From NCBI GenBank assembly GCA_001797815.1, contig MGQK01000033.1, positions 22,840 to 45,788 on the forward strand: a stretch of 22,949 bases of DNA. The letters run 5' to 3'. The notes beneath the pieces are model-generated. The model was not told the DNA's origin. It was given only the letters and a program-made list of their open reading frames with translations, and searched no databases. The DNA comes from Deltaproteobacteria bacterium RBG_13_61_14. Its GTDB lineage: Bacteria > RBG-13-61-14. Below are positions 1 through 7,234 of this stretch, one piece after another. Positions within the stretch are counted from its first letter, which is position 1, and the number at the start of each line of letters is the position of its first letter. The position numbers and the translations under genes are program-made.

Positions 1-2
1 CG

Positions 3-572
3 CCCGGCGACAGCGCCCTGGGTCTGAACATCGCGGCCCTCAACCTGGTGGGCCACGATATCCTGCTCGACCCGGCCAAAGACGTCAACCAATCCTGCGC
101 CATTGTCTATCATGCCAAGACCGAGGTGGGCCGGTCCGCAGTGGTGATCTGGGGTGGAGGCGCGCCCAAGAACTTCCTGCTCCAGACCGAGCCCCAGCTC
201 CAGGAGATCCTGGGTTTCCAGATCACCGGCCACGACTACTTTGCCCAGGTCACCGACGCCCGCCCCGATACCGGCGGGCTTTCCGGCGCCACCCCGGCGG
301 AAGCCGTTACCTGGAACAAGATTGACCCGGACATGCTCTCCCACGCGGTGGTCTGCTATGCCGACTCCACCATCGTCATGCCCCTGGTGGTGGCTTACCT
401 GCAAGCCAAGGGGATCAAGCGCAAGCCCCGGCGGTTGATGCGCCGGCTGGATGGACTGGTCGAGCACCTGCGCACCCAATACCTGCGGCGCAAGGATTTG
501 ATCGAAGGCAAGCTCAACGCCAAGACCATGGCCGCGGTGCTGAAAGGCCGCAAGGGGAAAAAGAAGAAATGA
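3..572 (+). CDS. Deoxyhypusine synthase-like family protein, C-terminal part
   Basis: The 5' end is cut off by the window; the open frame runs from base 3 with no need for a local start, and 189 residues are visible. The segment WGGGAPKNF matches the GGGxPKN motif of bacterial DHS-like proteins, whose Lys corresponds to the residue that forms the enzyme-imine intermediate in eukaryotic deoxyhypusine synthase. Further family signatures are the DPxxDVN segment near the start and GGLSGATPAEAV. The Rossmann-like NAD- and spermidine-binding fold is known for the family. Bacteria lack eIF5A, so true deoxyhypusine synthesis is unlikely; polyamine chemistry of the homospermidine type is a family-based guess. 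The protein ends in a strongly basic Lys/Arg tail. Family assignment is firm, substrate is not. Confidence 0.85.
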   Translation, partial: PGDSALGLNIAALNLVGHDILLDPAKDVNQSCAIVYHAKTEVGRSAVVIWGGGAPKNFLLQTEPQLQEILGFQITGHDYFAQVTDARPDTGGLSGATPAEAVTWNKIDPDMLSHAVVCYADSTIVMPLVVAYLQAKGIKRKPRRLMRRLDGLVEHLRTQYLRRKDLIEGKLNAKTMAAVLKGRKGKKKK

Positions 573-582
573 GCTTCCCGGC

Positions 583-708
583 ATGAAGCTTTTTCGCCTG
601 ACCGACACTCTCACCCAGGTCCAGGCGCGGGTCGCGGGCTACTTCAATACCTGCCCCGGCGTGATCCTCACCGACACGCGCCGGGCTGAGCAAGGGAGGG
701 GACCATGA
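583..708 (+). CDS. Possible 41-residue ORF coupled to the URO-D gene
   Basis: An ATG 10 bases after the DHS-like stop opens a 41-codon frame that ends in TGA at 706-708, overlapping the next start in the classic ATGA arrangement. No clear Shine-Dalgarno sequence precedes it, and the product, which begins MKLFRLTDTL and contains one Cys, resembles nothing I know. It could be a real small protein or just a chance frame that lets ribosomes arrive at the next gene. Without homologues I rate it low. Confidence 0.25.
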   Translation: MKLFRLTDTLTQVQARVAGYFNTCPGVILTDTRRAEQGRGP

Positions 709-1817
709 CGGGTAAAGAGCGGGTGCTCACGGCCTTGAACCTGAAGGAGCCTGACCGGGTGCCGGTCTGGGAAATGGCTTACAACGAGCCTTCGATCGTG
801 GGCATTGCCCGGCACTTTGTGGACCCGGCGAATCTGCCGGAGCCCAAGTTCATCCTGGACATGACGCCGGGGGAAGTCTTCCGCCTGATTGGAGGTTTGA
901 TCGCGTTCATCAAGGGTCTGGACCTGGACGGCACCACCGCGGTCAGCACCGCGCCCCGCCAGCGCCTGGACCAGGACCACGTGCGCGACGCCTTCGGGAT
1001 TGTTTATCACATCGGGGGCAACGTGGGCGAGCCTTACCCGGTGGACGGTCCGATCCATGAACCCTCGGACCTTTCCCGCTACCGGATGCGCGAGCCGGCG
1101 GAAGGCGATTACACCATGCTCCGCGTCCTGCGCCAGGCCCTGCCCGACGTGGCCATCGCCTGGCATGCGCCGGCCACTTTCAAGATCGCCTGGGGCCTGC
1201 GCGGGAGTATCCAGCAATACCTGATGGACTATTTGCTGGACCCGGACCTGGCCCATGCTTTAGCGCGGCTGGCCACCGACTACTGCATCGCGAACATCAC
1301 CCGGGGCTTGGACCTGGGCGCGGACTTCGTCATCCTGGAGGGCGACCTGGCCCATAACCCGGGCCCGCTGATGAGCCCGAAGCATTACGGCGAATTCATC
1401 CAGCCCTATCACGCGGAAATCTGCGCCGCGGCGCACCGGCTGGGCAAGAAGATCGTGAAACACTCCGACGGCAAACTCACCGCGCTGCTGCCGCATCTGC
1501 TCGACGCCGGCTTCGACGGCATCCACCCGATCCAGCCCCAGTGCATGGATATTGCCGAGACCAAGCGCTACCTGGCCGGCCGGGCCTGCGTGCTCGGCAA
1601 CATTGACTGCGCCTTCCTGCTCCCCTTCGGGAGCGAGGCCGAGGTGGAGGCCGCGGTCCAAGAGACCATTGCCCGGGCCGCACCCGGCGGCGGCTACATC
1701 CTCTCCTCTTCCAACTCCATCCACCCGGGCTGCAAGCCGGAAAATTACCTGGCCATGGTCCGGGCCGCCCGCAGATGGGGAAGCTATCCGATCGCGGTCG
1801 TCGAGCCGCTTCGCTGA
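705..1817 (+). CDS. Uroporphyrinogen decarboxylase (URO-D) family protein, methyltransferase-like
   Basis: The protein has 370 residues, the usual size for this TIM-barrel family. The N-terminus MTGKERVLTALNLKEPDRVP is the standard opening of URO-D family members related to MtaA/CmuA corrinoid methyltransferases. The start is supported by GGGAGGGG just upstream. In MtaA-type enzymes a zinc site uses an HxC pair and a later Cys. Here the equivalent segment reads KHSDGK (His253, Asp255), so the first Cys is replaced by Asp, while a Cys is present at position 343 in HPGCKPEN. No haem-synthesis genes are nearby, so a role in haem synthesis is unlikely. Methyl transfer or a related reaction in the catabolism of small molecules is more plausible, but the substrate is unknown. 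Confidence 0.85.
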   Translation: MTGKERVLTALNLKEPDRVPVWEMAYNEPSIVGIARHFVDPANLPEPKFILDMTPGEVFRLIGGLIAFIKGLDLDGTTAVSTAPRQRLDQDHVRDAFGIVYHIGGNVGEPYPVDGPIHEPSDLSRYRMREPAEGDYTMLRVLRQALPDVAIAWHAPATFKIAWGLRGSIQQYLMDYLLDPDLAHALARLATDYCIANITRGLDLGADFVILEGDLAHNPGPLMSPKHYGEFIQPYHAEICAAAHRLGKKIVKHSDGKLTALLPHLLDAGFDGIHPIQPQCMDIAETKRYLAGRACVLGNIDCAFLLPFGSEAEVEAAVQETIARAAPGGGYILSSSNSIHPGCKPENYLAMVRAARRWGSYPIAVVEPLR

Positions 1818-1820
1818 AGG

Positions 1821-1835
1821 TTGGGCATGCCCCAA
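1821..1835 (+). terminator. Weak hairpin after the URO-D gene
   Basis: TTGGG, a CATGC loop and CCCAA form a short hairpin 4 bases after the URO-D stop. There is no immediate T-tract (the first run of Ts is about 20 bases on), so it may only be an RNA-stabilising hairpin or chance. Confidence 0.2.
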
Positions 1836-1860
1836 ACTTCCCTGAGCCGGCCTGATTTTC

Positions 1861-1888
1861 TTGACAAAGCCAAATGACTTGATAGAAT
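1861..1888 (+). promoter_or_regulatory. Sigma-70-like promoter for the DsbA-like gene
   Basis: A perfect TTGACA at 1861-1866 is followed after 16 bases by TAGAAT at 1883-1888 (5 of 6 matches to the -10 consensus). It lies 31 bases before the start codon at 1919 and upstream of the ribosome binding site AGGAAAGGA. It would drive the DsbA-like gene and the outer-membrane protein gene behind it. Confidence 0.6.
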
Positions 1889-1918
1889 GACGCCCAGATT
1901 CAGGAAAGGAGTAATTCG

Positions 1919-2680
1919 ATGGAAAGCAAAACCACCATGATTATTGGCGCCATTGTCCTCTTCCTCGCCGGCTTCTTTATCGGCCAACTGACCGGCGGGG
2001 CTTATAAGAAGAGCGGCCAGCCAGTGCAAGTGGTCTTGGCGGACGGCAAGAGCCTGGACGTCCGCTTGAACGAGATTTACGACGCCGCGGCCGGCGCCAA
2101 GAAGACCTTGGATGATCTCACCAAGGGTCGTCAACAACAGCGCCGGGGTCCCAAGGAGGGGGAGCAATACAATTTTGATCTCAGCAACCATGTCCCGCGC
2201 GGCAACCCGGAGGCCAAAGTGACCATCGTCGAGTTCTCCGACTTCCAGTGCCCCTATTGCCAGCGGATGGCCAACAGCCTGGAAGAGATCCTCAAGGAAT
2301 ATCCCAACGACGTCAAGCTCTACTTCAAGCACCGCCCTCTCAACAGCATCCATCCCCATGCTCAAGGCGCGGCGGAAGCCGCGTTCGCGGCCGCAGCCCA
2401 GGGCAAGTTCTGGCAGATGCACGATGTCATCTTCAAAAACCGCGCCGCCCTGGACCAGGCCAGCCTGGAAAAATACGCGGCCGAGATCGGCCTGGACATG
2501 AACAAATTCAAGGCCGCCATGCAGGATCATGCCTACAAGGACCAGGTGGACAAAGACGCCAAGGAAGCCGAGCAATACGAGATTAACAGCACTCCCACCC
2601 TCTTCATCAACGGCTACTACGTCCAGAATCCCAGCCCGGACGTGGTTAAGGCCCAGATCGAAGCGGCCCTCAAGAAATAG
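1919..2680 (+). CDS. DsbA family thioredoxin-fold protein, membrane anchored
   Basis: The product has 253 residues. Residues about 6-24 form one hydrophobic segment, which is an N-terminal anchor or uncleaved signal. A charged linker of about 60 residues follows, then a DsbA-like thioredoxin domain from about residue 95. The redox motif CPYC is at 111-114, preceded by VEFSDFQ, and the cis-proline loop is seen as STPTLFING near the C-terminus. It should act on the periplasmic face as a thiol oxidase, isomerase or reductase for exported proteins. The start is well supported by AGGAAAGGA and a promoter. The next gene begins 8 bases later, so the two are probably co-transcribed. No DsbB or VKOR partner is visible in the window. 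Confidence 0.9.
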   Translation: MESKTTMIIGAIVLFLAGFFIGQLTGGAYKKSGQPVQVVLADGKSLDVRLNEIYDAAAGAKKTLDDLTKGRQQQRRGPKEGEQYNFDLSNHVPRGNPEAKVTIVEFSDFQCPYCQRMANSLEEILKEYPNDVKLYFKHRPLNSIHPHAQGAAEAAFAAAAQGKFWQMHDVIFKNRAALDQASLEKYAAEIGLDMNKFKAAMQDHAYKDQVDKDAKEAEQYEINSTPTLFINGYYVQNPSPDVVKAQIEAALKK

Positions 2681-2688
2681 TTAGTCGG

Positions 2689-3585
2689 ATGCGGCCGCTC
2701 AGCTTGGTCCTTTGCATGGCCCTGGGCCTCGGGGGGGCCTTCTCCGCTCTCGCCCAGGATTACCCGGCGCGGGAAGTGGATCGCCCCCTGCTCATGACCC
2801 GGGGCCTGATGGAAATGGACGCAGAGGTTTTTTCCTTCTCCGCCCAATCGGTCTGGGACAACCACGGTGATTTGGTGGACGCGCCCGGAACTTACCAGCT
2901 CACCCAAATCGGGGTGCAGCTCAAATACGGCATCCTGGATTCTCTGCAATTGGCGCTCGACTTGCCTTACCTGACCGGACACATCCACGAGGCCGAAGGC
3001 TCCGGCTTCGGCGACGTGGCGGGCGAGGTCGGCTTGCGCTTCCTGCATCGGCCCGAGCTGCTGGAGACCGCGGCCTTGTTCCGGGTTTCCTATCCGACCG
3101 GGCTGCACGACCACAGCCATGACATCATCAATACCGAGCTGGTTCAGACCGATTGGATCACGGGCGATCCGGGCTGGGATCTTTATCCGGGCCTGGCCGC
3201 CAAGTTGTTCCGCAAGAACTGGGCCCTGGAGGGTCGGGGAGAATATTGGTTCCGCTTGCAGGGCGAGGTGGCGCAGGACGTCCTTCTGTTCAGCGGGACC
3301 GCGAACCTGGACCCGGGTGACGGCTTCTTTCTCCAGGCTGCCGGCCTCTACCAGGTTCTGGACTGGCTGGTGCTCCGGGCCGGCGTGGAATACACCTCCT
3401 TGGCCCAGGATGTTCTCGACCACGACAAGCTGGGCAACGATTCCCAGCTCTTGCTGGCGAAACCCTCGGTCCTGATCCAGTTCAACCGGGAGTTTGACGC
3501 CTATGGCGGCTTCGGCTACACCGTTTTGGGCAAGAACACCGGCTACGGGTTTCCCTGGTTCTTCGGCATCCGCGCCCGGTTTTGA
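2689..3585 (+). CDS. Predicted outer-membrane beta-barrel protein
   Basis: The 298-residue product starts with a clear Sec signal peptide (basic start, hydrophobic core, likely cleavage after SALAQ). The rest is rich in alternating strands with aromatic residues, for example QLTQIGVQLKYGI and LQLALDLPYLTG, and it ends in Phe (IRARF), the terminal signature recognised by the BAM machinery. The layout recalls the small outer-membrane 'transporter' families related to phenol-degradation MetA proteins, but I cannot name the family with certainty. It begins 8 bases after the DsbA-like gene with only a weak ribosome binding site, which suggests coupled translation. A possible link is that the DsbA-like protein helps its folding, though I see no Cys in the mature part that would need it. 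Confidence 0.6.
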   Translation: MRPLSLVLCMALGLGGAFSALAQDYPAREVDRPLLMTRGLMEMDAEVFSFSAQSVWDNHGDLVDAPGTYQLTQIGVQLKYGILDSLQLALDLPYLTGHIHEAEGSGFGDVAGEVGLRFLHRPELLETAALFRVSYPTGLHDHSHDIINTELVQTDWITGDPGWDLYPGLAAKLFRKNWALEGRGEYWFRLQGEVAQDVLLFSGTANLDPGDGFFLQAAGLYQVLDWLVLRAGVEYTSLAQDVLDHDKLGNDSQLLLAKPSVLIQFNREFDAYGGFGYTVLGKNTGYGFPWFFGIRARF

Positions 3586-3602
3586 GCTGGGGGCCTGAGC
3601 TG

Positions 3603-3945
3603 GGGGTCAGTGCTAAACTTTAAACTTAAGGGCAAGGAGCCAAACGGCGGGGTGGGGAAGCCGAAACGGACGATGGTTCAGATCAGAGGAGGGGAATCTT
3701 CTTTCTGACGGTCTCAGGAAGATGCACCTCATTTCCGGAAAGGAATCAGGATTGACGGGCCCGATCCGCCGTGCTCTCTGGGGCCCTTCTGATTTCTGAG
3801 CTCCATTAATTACGCTGCTGAGCGCTTACCAAGGGAGCGCCTAAAACCGGAGAGATGGAGCCGATGATCGGGGAGCATGGTCTGCTTATTTGGTGAAGTG
3901 CTGGTAAGCGAAGAGCAATTAAATTTAAAGTTTAGCACTGACCCC
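3603..3945. mobile_element. MITE-like element with 22-bp perfect inverted repeats
   Basis: The left end, GGGGTCAGTGCTAAACTTTA plus two more bases at 3603-3624, is the exact reverse complement of 3924-3945. The 343-bp unit has no convincing ORF. A nested inverted pair lies inside: CGCTTACC at 3823-3830 and GGTAAGCG at 3903-3910. From memory, termini of this GGGGTCAG type surround IS200/RAYT-like transposase genes and their non-autonomous derivatives in environmental genomes; that is recollection, not something tested here. No target-site duplication was seen. The element fills nearly all of the otherwise gene-free stretch 3586-3969. Confidence 0.55.
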
Positions 3946-3969
3946 AATCCCAATCCCAAGGAGGCGGAG

Positions 3970-4530
3970 ATGAGAATCATTGGTCTGGCCGGCAGCCCGC
4001 GCCAGGGCGGCAATTCCGAGCTTTTGTTGGACGCGCTCCTGGCCGGCGCAGAGTCCCGGGGCGCGGAGGTGGAAAAATACACTCTGAACCGCCTCAGCAT
4101 CCGCGGCTGCCAGGCCTGCTACGCCTGCGCCAAGACTGGGAGGTGCAAGCAGCGGGACGACATGGACCGGCTTTTGCCCGCGCTCCTGGCCGCCAAGGTC
4201 TGGGTCTTTGCCTCCCCGGTGTATTGGTGGGGACCCTCGGCCCAGCTTAAACTCGCCCTCGACCGCATGTTCCCCTTCTGCCACCCGCCCCTCCTGGGCC
4301 GGGTCCAGGGCAAGCAAGCTGTCCTTATCACCGCCTCCGAGGACAAGCCCGCGGCCGCGGCTCCGCACCTCCGCGGCATGATGCGCGAGGCCATGAATTA
4401 CCTGGGCGTCGAATGGGCCGGCGAGCTCCTGGTCCAGGCCTATAAAAAAGGCGAGGTTAAAAACAACCCCGCTGCCCTCGCCAAGGCAAGAAAACTGGGA
4501 CAAAAGCTCGCTTTGGGGTCAGGTCTTTAG
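3970..4530 (+). CDS. NADPH-dependent FMN reductase / iron-sulfur flavoprotein-like
   Basis: The protein has 186 residues in a flavodoxin-like fold. The FMN phosphate loop is GSPRQGGNS at residues 8-16, and ASPVYWWGPSAQLK at about 81-94 is the second flavin-contact segment typical of the NADPH-dependent FMN reductase family. Cysteines 47, 50, 53 and 59 (CxxCxxCx5C) match the compact cluster motif of archaeal Isf-type iron-sulfur flavoproteins, so a [4Fe-4S] cluster is possible. The start at 3970 has AAGGAGGCGG in front of it; an upstream in-frame ATG at 3877 would begin inside the mobile element and is rejected. The last residues (GSGL) and the TAG stop are encoded by a repeat terminus (4515 onward), so the native C-terminus may have been replaced. 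Likely role: a small cytoplasmic redox carrier or quinone/flavin reductase. Confidence 0.85.
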   Translation: MRIIGLAGSPRQGGNSELLLDALLAGAESRGAEVEKYTLNRLSIRGCQACYACAKTGRCKQRDDMDRLLPALLAAKVWVFASPVYWWGPSAQLKLALDRMFPFCHPPLLGRVQGKQAVLITASEDKPAAAAPHLRGMMREAMNYLGVEWAGELLVQAYKKGEVKNNPAALAKARKLGQKLALGSGL

Positions 4531-4560
4531 TTTTTAGTTTTCATTACTAAATAAATAATG
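4515..4560. repeat. Second GGGGTCAG-type repeat terminus
   Basis: GGGGTCAGGTCTTTAG at 4515-4530 shares its first eight bases and general AT-rich continuation with the end of the element at 3603. It runs into CATTA...TAATG (4542-4546 and 4556-4560), a short inverted pair. No opposite end was found, so this is probably a remnant or a solo terminus. Confidence 0.4.
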
Positions 4561-4607
4561 TGGAGGTTTGGAGATCAAGTCGAACCCTGGAGGCGGCGGT
4601 CCGTGCC

Positions 4608-4630
4608 GGGCGGGTTCGCCCCCTGTTTTT
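4608..4630 (+). terminator. Candidate rho-independent terminator after the flavoprotein gene
   Basis: GGGCG (4608-4612), loop GGTT, CGCCC (4617-4621), then CCTG and a run of five Ts at 4626-4630. The stem is short but G+C-rich. It lies between the flavoprotein gene and the oppositely oriented acyl-CoA dehydrogenase gene, where a terminator is expected. Confidence 0.4.
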
Positions 4631-4667
4631 CCAGCTTGCCGCCCTGCCCTCCTGCGGTGGCCGCGCG

Positions 4668-5969
4668 CTAGGGCCGCGCAAAGTCGGTCTCCCAGGCGTC
4701 CTCAATCAGGGCCAGGCGGTTGATCTGGTTGGTGCCTTCGTAGATCTGGTTGAGGCGAGAGTCGCGCATGGCTTTTTCCACCCCGTGGCCGTGCAGGTAG
4801 CCGTGGTCGCCCATCAGCTCCATGGCCTTGTGGCAGATGGCAAAAGCCGTGTCCCCGGCAAAGCACTTGGCCGCGGCGCTCACTCCCTGGAAGGGCAGCC
4901 GGTAGCGGCCGCAATGCCAGACCAGGGCCCGGGCCGCGGTCAACTGGATAGTCATCTCCGCCAGCTCGATCTGCACGTCCTGGTAATCGGCCAGGCGCTT
5001 GTTGCCCAGCCGGGTGGCGCGGCAGAACTCGAGGCAGCGCTCGAGCGCGCCGCGGGCGATCCCCACCGCGATCGCGCCCACCGCCGGCCGGGAGTAGTTG
5101 AGGGTGTTGCGGTTCAGCGCCCATCCGCTCCGCTCCGGTCCGATCCGGTGGTCCTCCGGGACCAAGACGTCTTCCAAGATCAGCTCGGTCGCGTCGCCGG
5201 CCTTCTGCCCCATCTTCTTTTCCCGCCGGCCCCGGGAAAAGCCTTTCATGGGCGATTCGACCAAAAAACAGGTCCAGCTCTCGACCCCTTCGTTCTCCAG
5301 GGCGGCGAAGAAGGTGATATAGGACGCGATCCCGCCGTCGCTGATGAAGCACTTGCGGCCGTTCAGGAGGTATCCGCCCGGGGCCTTTTTCGCCCGGCTC
5401 AGGATCCGCGCCCGGGCCGCTCCCTCGGTCTCTTCCACGTCCGAGCCGGCGCCCGGCTCGGTGATGGCAAAAGCCGCGGCGATGTTCTCGCCCGCGCGGA
5501 TGCGGGAGTAGATCCGGCGGAGCCAGTTGAAGCCGGTCCAGGTGCCGGAGAGTAAGAGCGGCGCCATGCCCAGGTCGTGGGCCAAGAGCATGAGCGCCAT
5601 CCCGCCGCAGGCGGCGCAGAATTCCTCGGCCTTGAGCGCGGTCGCAAACAGGGGCGAGGGCATGGAAGCGAGGTTGAGCAGCTTGGCCGTGCCAAAGGGC
5701 CATGGTAAAAACTCGGTCTGGAAGCCCCGGCGGGCGGCCTCGTGCCAGAGCGGCCAGGGATCGAACTCGGCCAGGTGTTTGTCCACCTCGAGCGCACGCG
5801 GCCGGATGAACTGGTCGGCAAAGTTCTTGTAGAGCCGGCGTTGCCGGGCCAGGGGCCAGGGCAGGGTCTCCGTCTCTTCCTGCCAGAGGTCGCCCTCCCG
5901 CTCGGCCACCAGGCGCCGGCCGATCAAGGACAGGTTCTGGCTGGCTTGCTTCATATGGGTGGGGAGCAT
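4668..5969 (-). CDS. Acyl-CoA dehydrogenase, catalytically complete
   Basis: The 433-residue protein is an acyl-CoA dehydrogenase with about 40 extra N-terminal residues. The FAD/substrate segment AFAITEPGAGSDV is at about 166-178, and the C-terminal catalytic motif IYEGTNQINRLAL carries Glu411 at the position of the general base of medium-chain acyl-CoA dehydrogenase. The preceding MELMGDHGY segment is also standard. The start at 5969 has GGAGG at the right distance. It follows the paralogue at 5971-7140 with a single base between stop and start, so both are made from one mRNA. Electrons would pass to ETF, whose genes are not in the window. The specific acyl-CoA is unknown; no CoA ligase, hydratase or thiolase is nearby. 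Confidence 0.9.
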   Translation of the reverse strand: MLPTHMKQASQNLSLIGRRLVAEREGDLWQEETETLPWPLARQRRLYKNFADQFIRPRALEVDKHLAEFDPWPLWHEAARRGFQTEFLPWPFGTAKLLNLASMPSPLFATALKAEEFCAACGGMALMLLAHDLGMAPLLLSGTWTGFNWLRRIYSRIRAGENIAAAFAITEPGAGSDVEETEGAARARILSRAKKAPGGYLLNGRKCFISDGGIASYITFFAALENEGVESWTCFLVESPMKGFSRGRREKKMGQKAGDATELILEDVLVPEDHRIGPERSGWALNRNTLNYSRPAVGAIAVGIARGALERCLEFCRATRLGNKRLADYQDVQIELAEMTIQLTAARALVWHCGRYRLPFQGVSAAAKCFAGDTAFAICHKAMELMGDHGYLHGHGVEKAMRDSRLNQIYEGTNQINRLALIEDAWETDFARP

Positions 5970-5970
5970 C

Positions 5971-7140
5971 TTATCCCTCCTGGATCATCTGGGCGAGGAT
6001 CGCCCGCAACTCCCGGGGCGCTCCGCCCGCGCTCTTCAGCACCGAGACATCGCGCAGCCGCTTTTCCATGCGGTAGTCCTCCATGTAACCGTATCCGCCG
6101 AAGATCTGGAGGCAGTCGGTGACCGCGCCGGCCGCGGCGGGCATGATGATGAGCTTGGCCCGGACCGCCTCCCGGAACCGGACTTCGGCGTGGCCTTCGG
6201 CTTGGCAAGCGCGGGAAACGCCGGCCTGGCAGGCGGCGATGCGGGCGTCGGATTCGGCCAGCAGGGTTTGCATGGCCGGGTGGGCGATGATCAAGTCCCC
6301 GCCCTGGTAGCGCTCGCCGGCATACTGCCGGGCCGAGGCCAGGGCCCCGCGGGCGATGCCGGCGGCGATGGCCGAGAGTCCGATCAGGTTGAGGCGAAGC
6401 TGCTCGAGCACCGCCTCGCGGTTCGGGACCTGGAAGCGGAGCAGAAGGCTGCGGTCGAGCTTGACCCGGTCGAAGCGCAGGTGCTCTAGACCGGCCGCGC
6501 GCAGACCGGCGCGGGCGCCGGCGTTACGGGCTTGCAGGCCCTTGGCATCGGCCGGGACCAGGAAGCAGGTCCAGTCGCCGTTGGCGGCGGACCGGGCGAA
6601 GACGAGATAAGCTTCGGGCCGGCCGGCGCTGTAAACAAAGGTCTTTTCACCCGAGAGCTCGAAGCCGTCCCCCGCCTCGCGGGCCACGGTCTCGACCGCC
6701 GCCGGCGCCGCCTGAAGCGGCTCGCGCAGGGTGAAGAGGCCCGGAATGCCGAAGGCTTCGGAAAAAGCCGCGGCGACATTCTCCGGCGCGCTCGGCGGAT
6801 TCTCCGCCCGGAGCAAGGGCAAGGTCCCCATGCCCTGGGCGTGGAAGCACATGGCCACCCCGCCGCAAACCACGGCCAGTTCTTCGAGCAGCATGGCCGA
6901 GACCGCAGGTCCGTGGGTCAGGGTCTGGCTGCCCCAGATGCCGGTCTCGCGTCCCGCGGCCTCGGGCCGGGGCGAGGCGAGCAGACCGGCCTCTTGGCCT
7001 TGGTGGAGGATGGCCGGGAGCATTTCCAAATTACCGTCCGGAGATTCATGGGCCAGCATCGGCGCGATGGTTTTTTTGGCAAACGAGGCGGCCATCTCCC
7101 GGAAAGCGGCCAGTTCCTCCCGGCTCAGTTGTTCGCTCAT
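5971..7140 (-). CDS. Acyl-CoA dehydrogenase paralogue with degenerate active site
   Basis: The 389-residue protein has the acyl-CoA dehydrogenase fold, including the mid-domain GDGFELSGEKTFVYSAG and the C-terminal FGGYGYMEDYRMEKRLRD. Two key places are altered. The usual TEPxAGSD segment reads REPLQAAPA (from residue 139). The catalytic YEGT motif reads SAGGAPREL, with Gly372 where Glu belongs. The alternative base position of isovaleryl-CoA dehydrogenase, one turn before the AIAAGIARGAL segment, holds Asn and the nearby conserved Arg is Leu. So it probably does not dehydrogenate on its own. It ends one base before the intact paralogue, and AAGGAG precedes its ATG. Heteromeric acyl-CoA dehydrogenases such as mycobacterial FadE26-FadE27 combine one active and one inactive chain, which is the likely arrangement here. 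Confidence 0.85.
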   Translation of the reverse strand: MSEQLSREELAAFREMAASFAKKTIAPMLAHESPDGNLEMLPAILHQGQEAGLLASPRPEAAGRETGIWGSQTLTHGPAVSAMLLEELAVVCGGVAMCFHAQGMGTLPLLRAENPPSAPENVAAAFSEAFGIPGLFTLREPLQAAPAAVETVAREAGDGFELSGEKTFVYSAGRPEAYLVFARSAANGDWTCFLVPADAKGLQARNAGARAGLRAAGLEHLRFDRVKLDRSLLLRFQVPNREAVLEQLRLNLIGLSAIAAGIARGALASARQYAGERYQGGDLIIAHPAMQTLLAESDARIAACQAGVSRACQAEGHAEVRFREAVRAKLIIMPAAAGAVTDCLQIFGGYGYMEDYRMEKRLRDVSVLKSAGGAPRELRAILAQMIQEG

Positions 7141-7234
7141 TTTAGTAGCGCTCCTTGGTTAGAGTTAGGATTTACGGTAGCAGACTTATTGAGCCAATCC
7201 AACCGCCTCTCCCCAAAAGCGAAGGAGGCTCGGC

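Noticed and set aside
3584-3606. Direct repeat GAGCTGGGGG (3584-3593 and 3597-3606) as a target-site duplication
   Set aside because: Both copies are on the left side of the element and none is at the right end, so it does not have the form of a target-site duplication.
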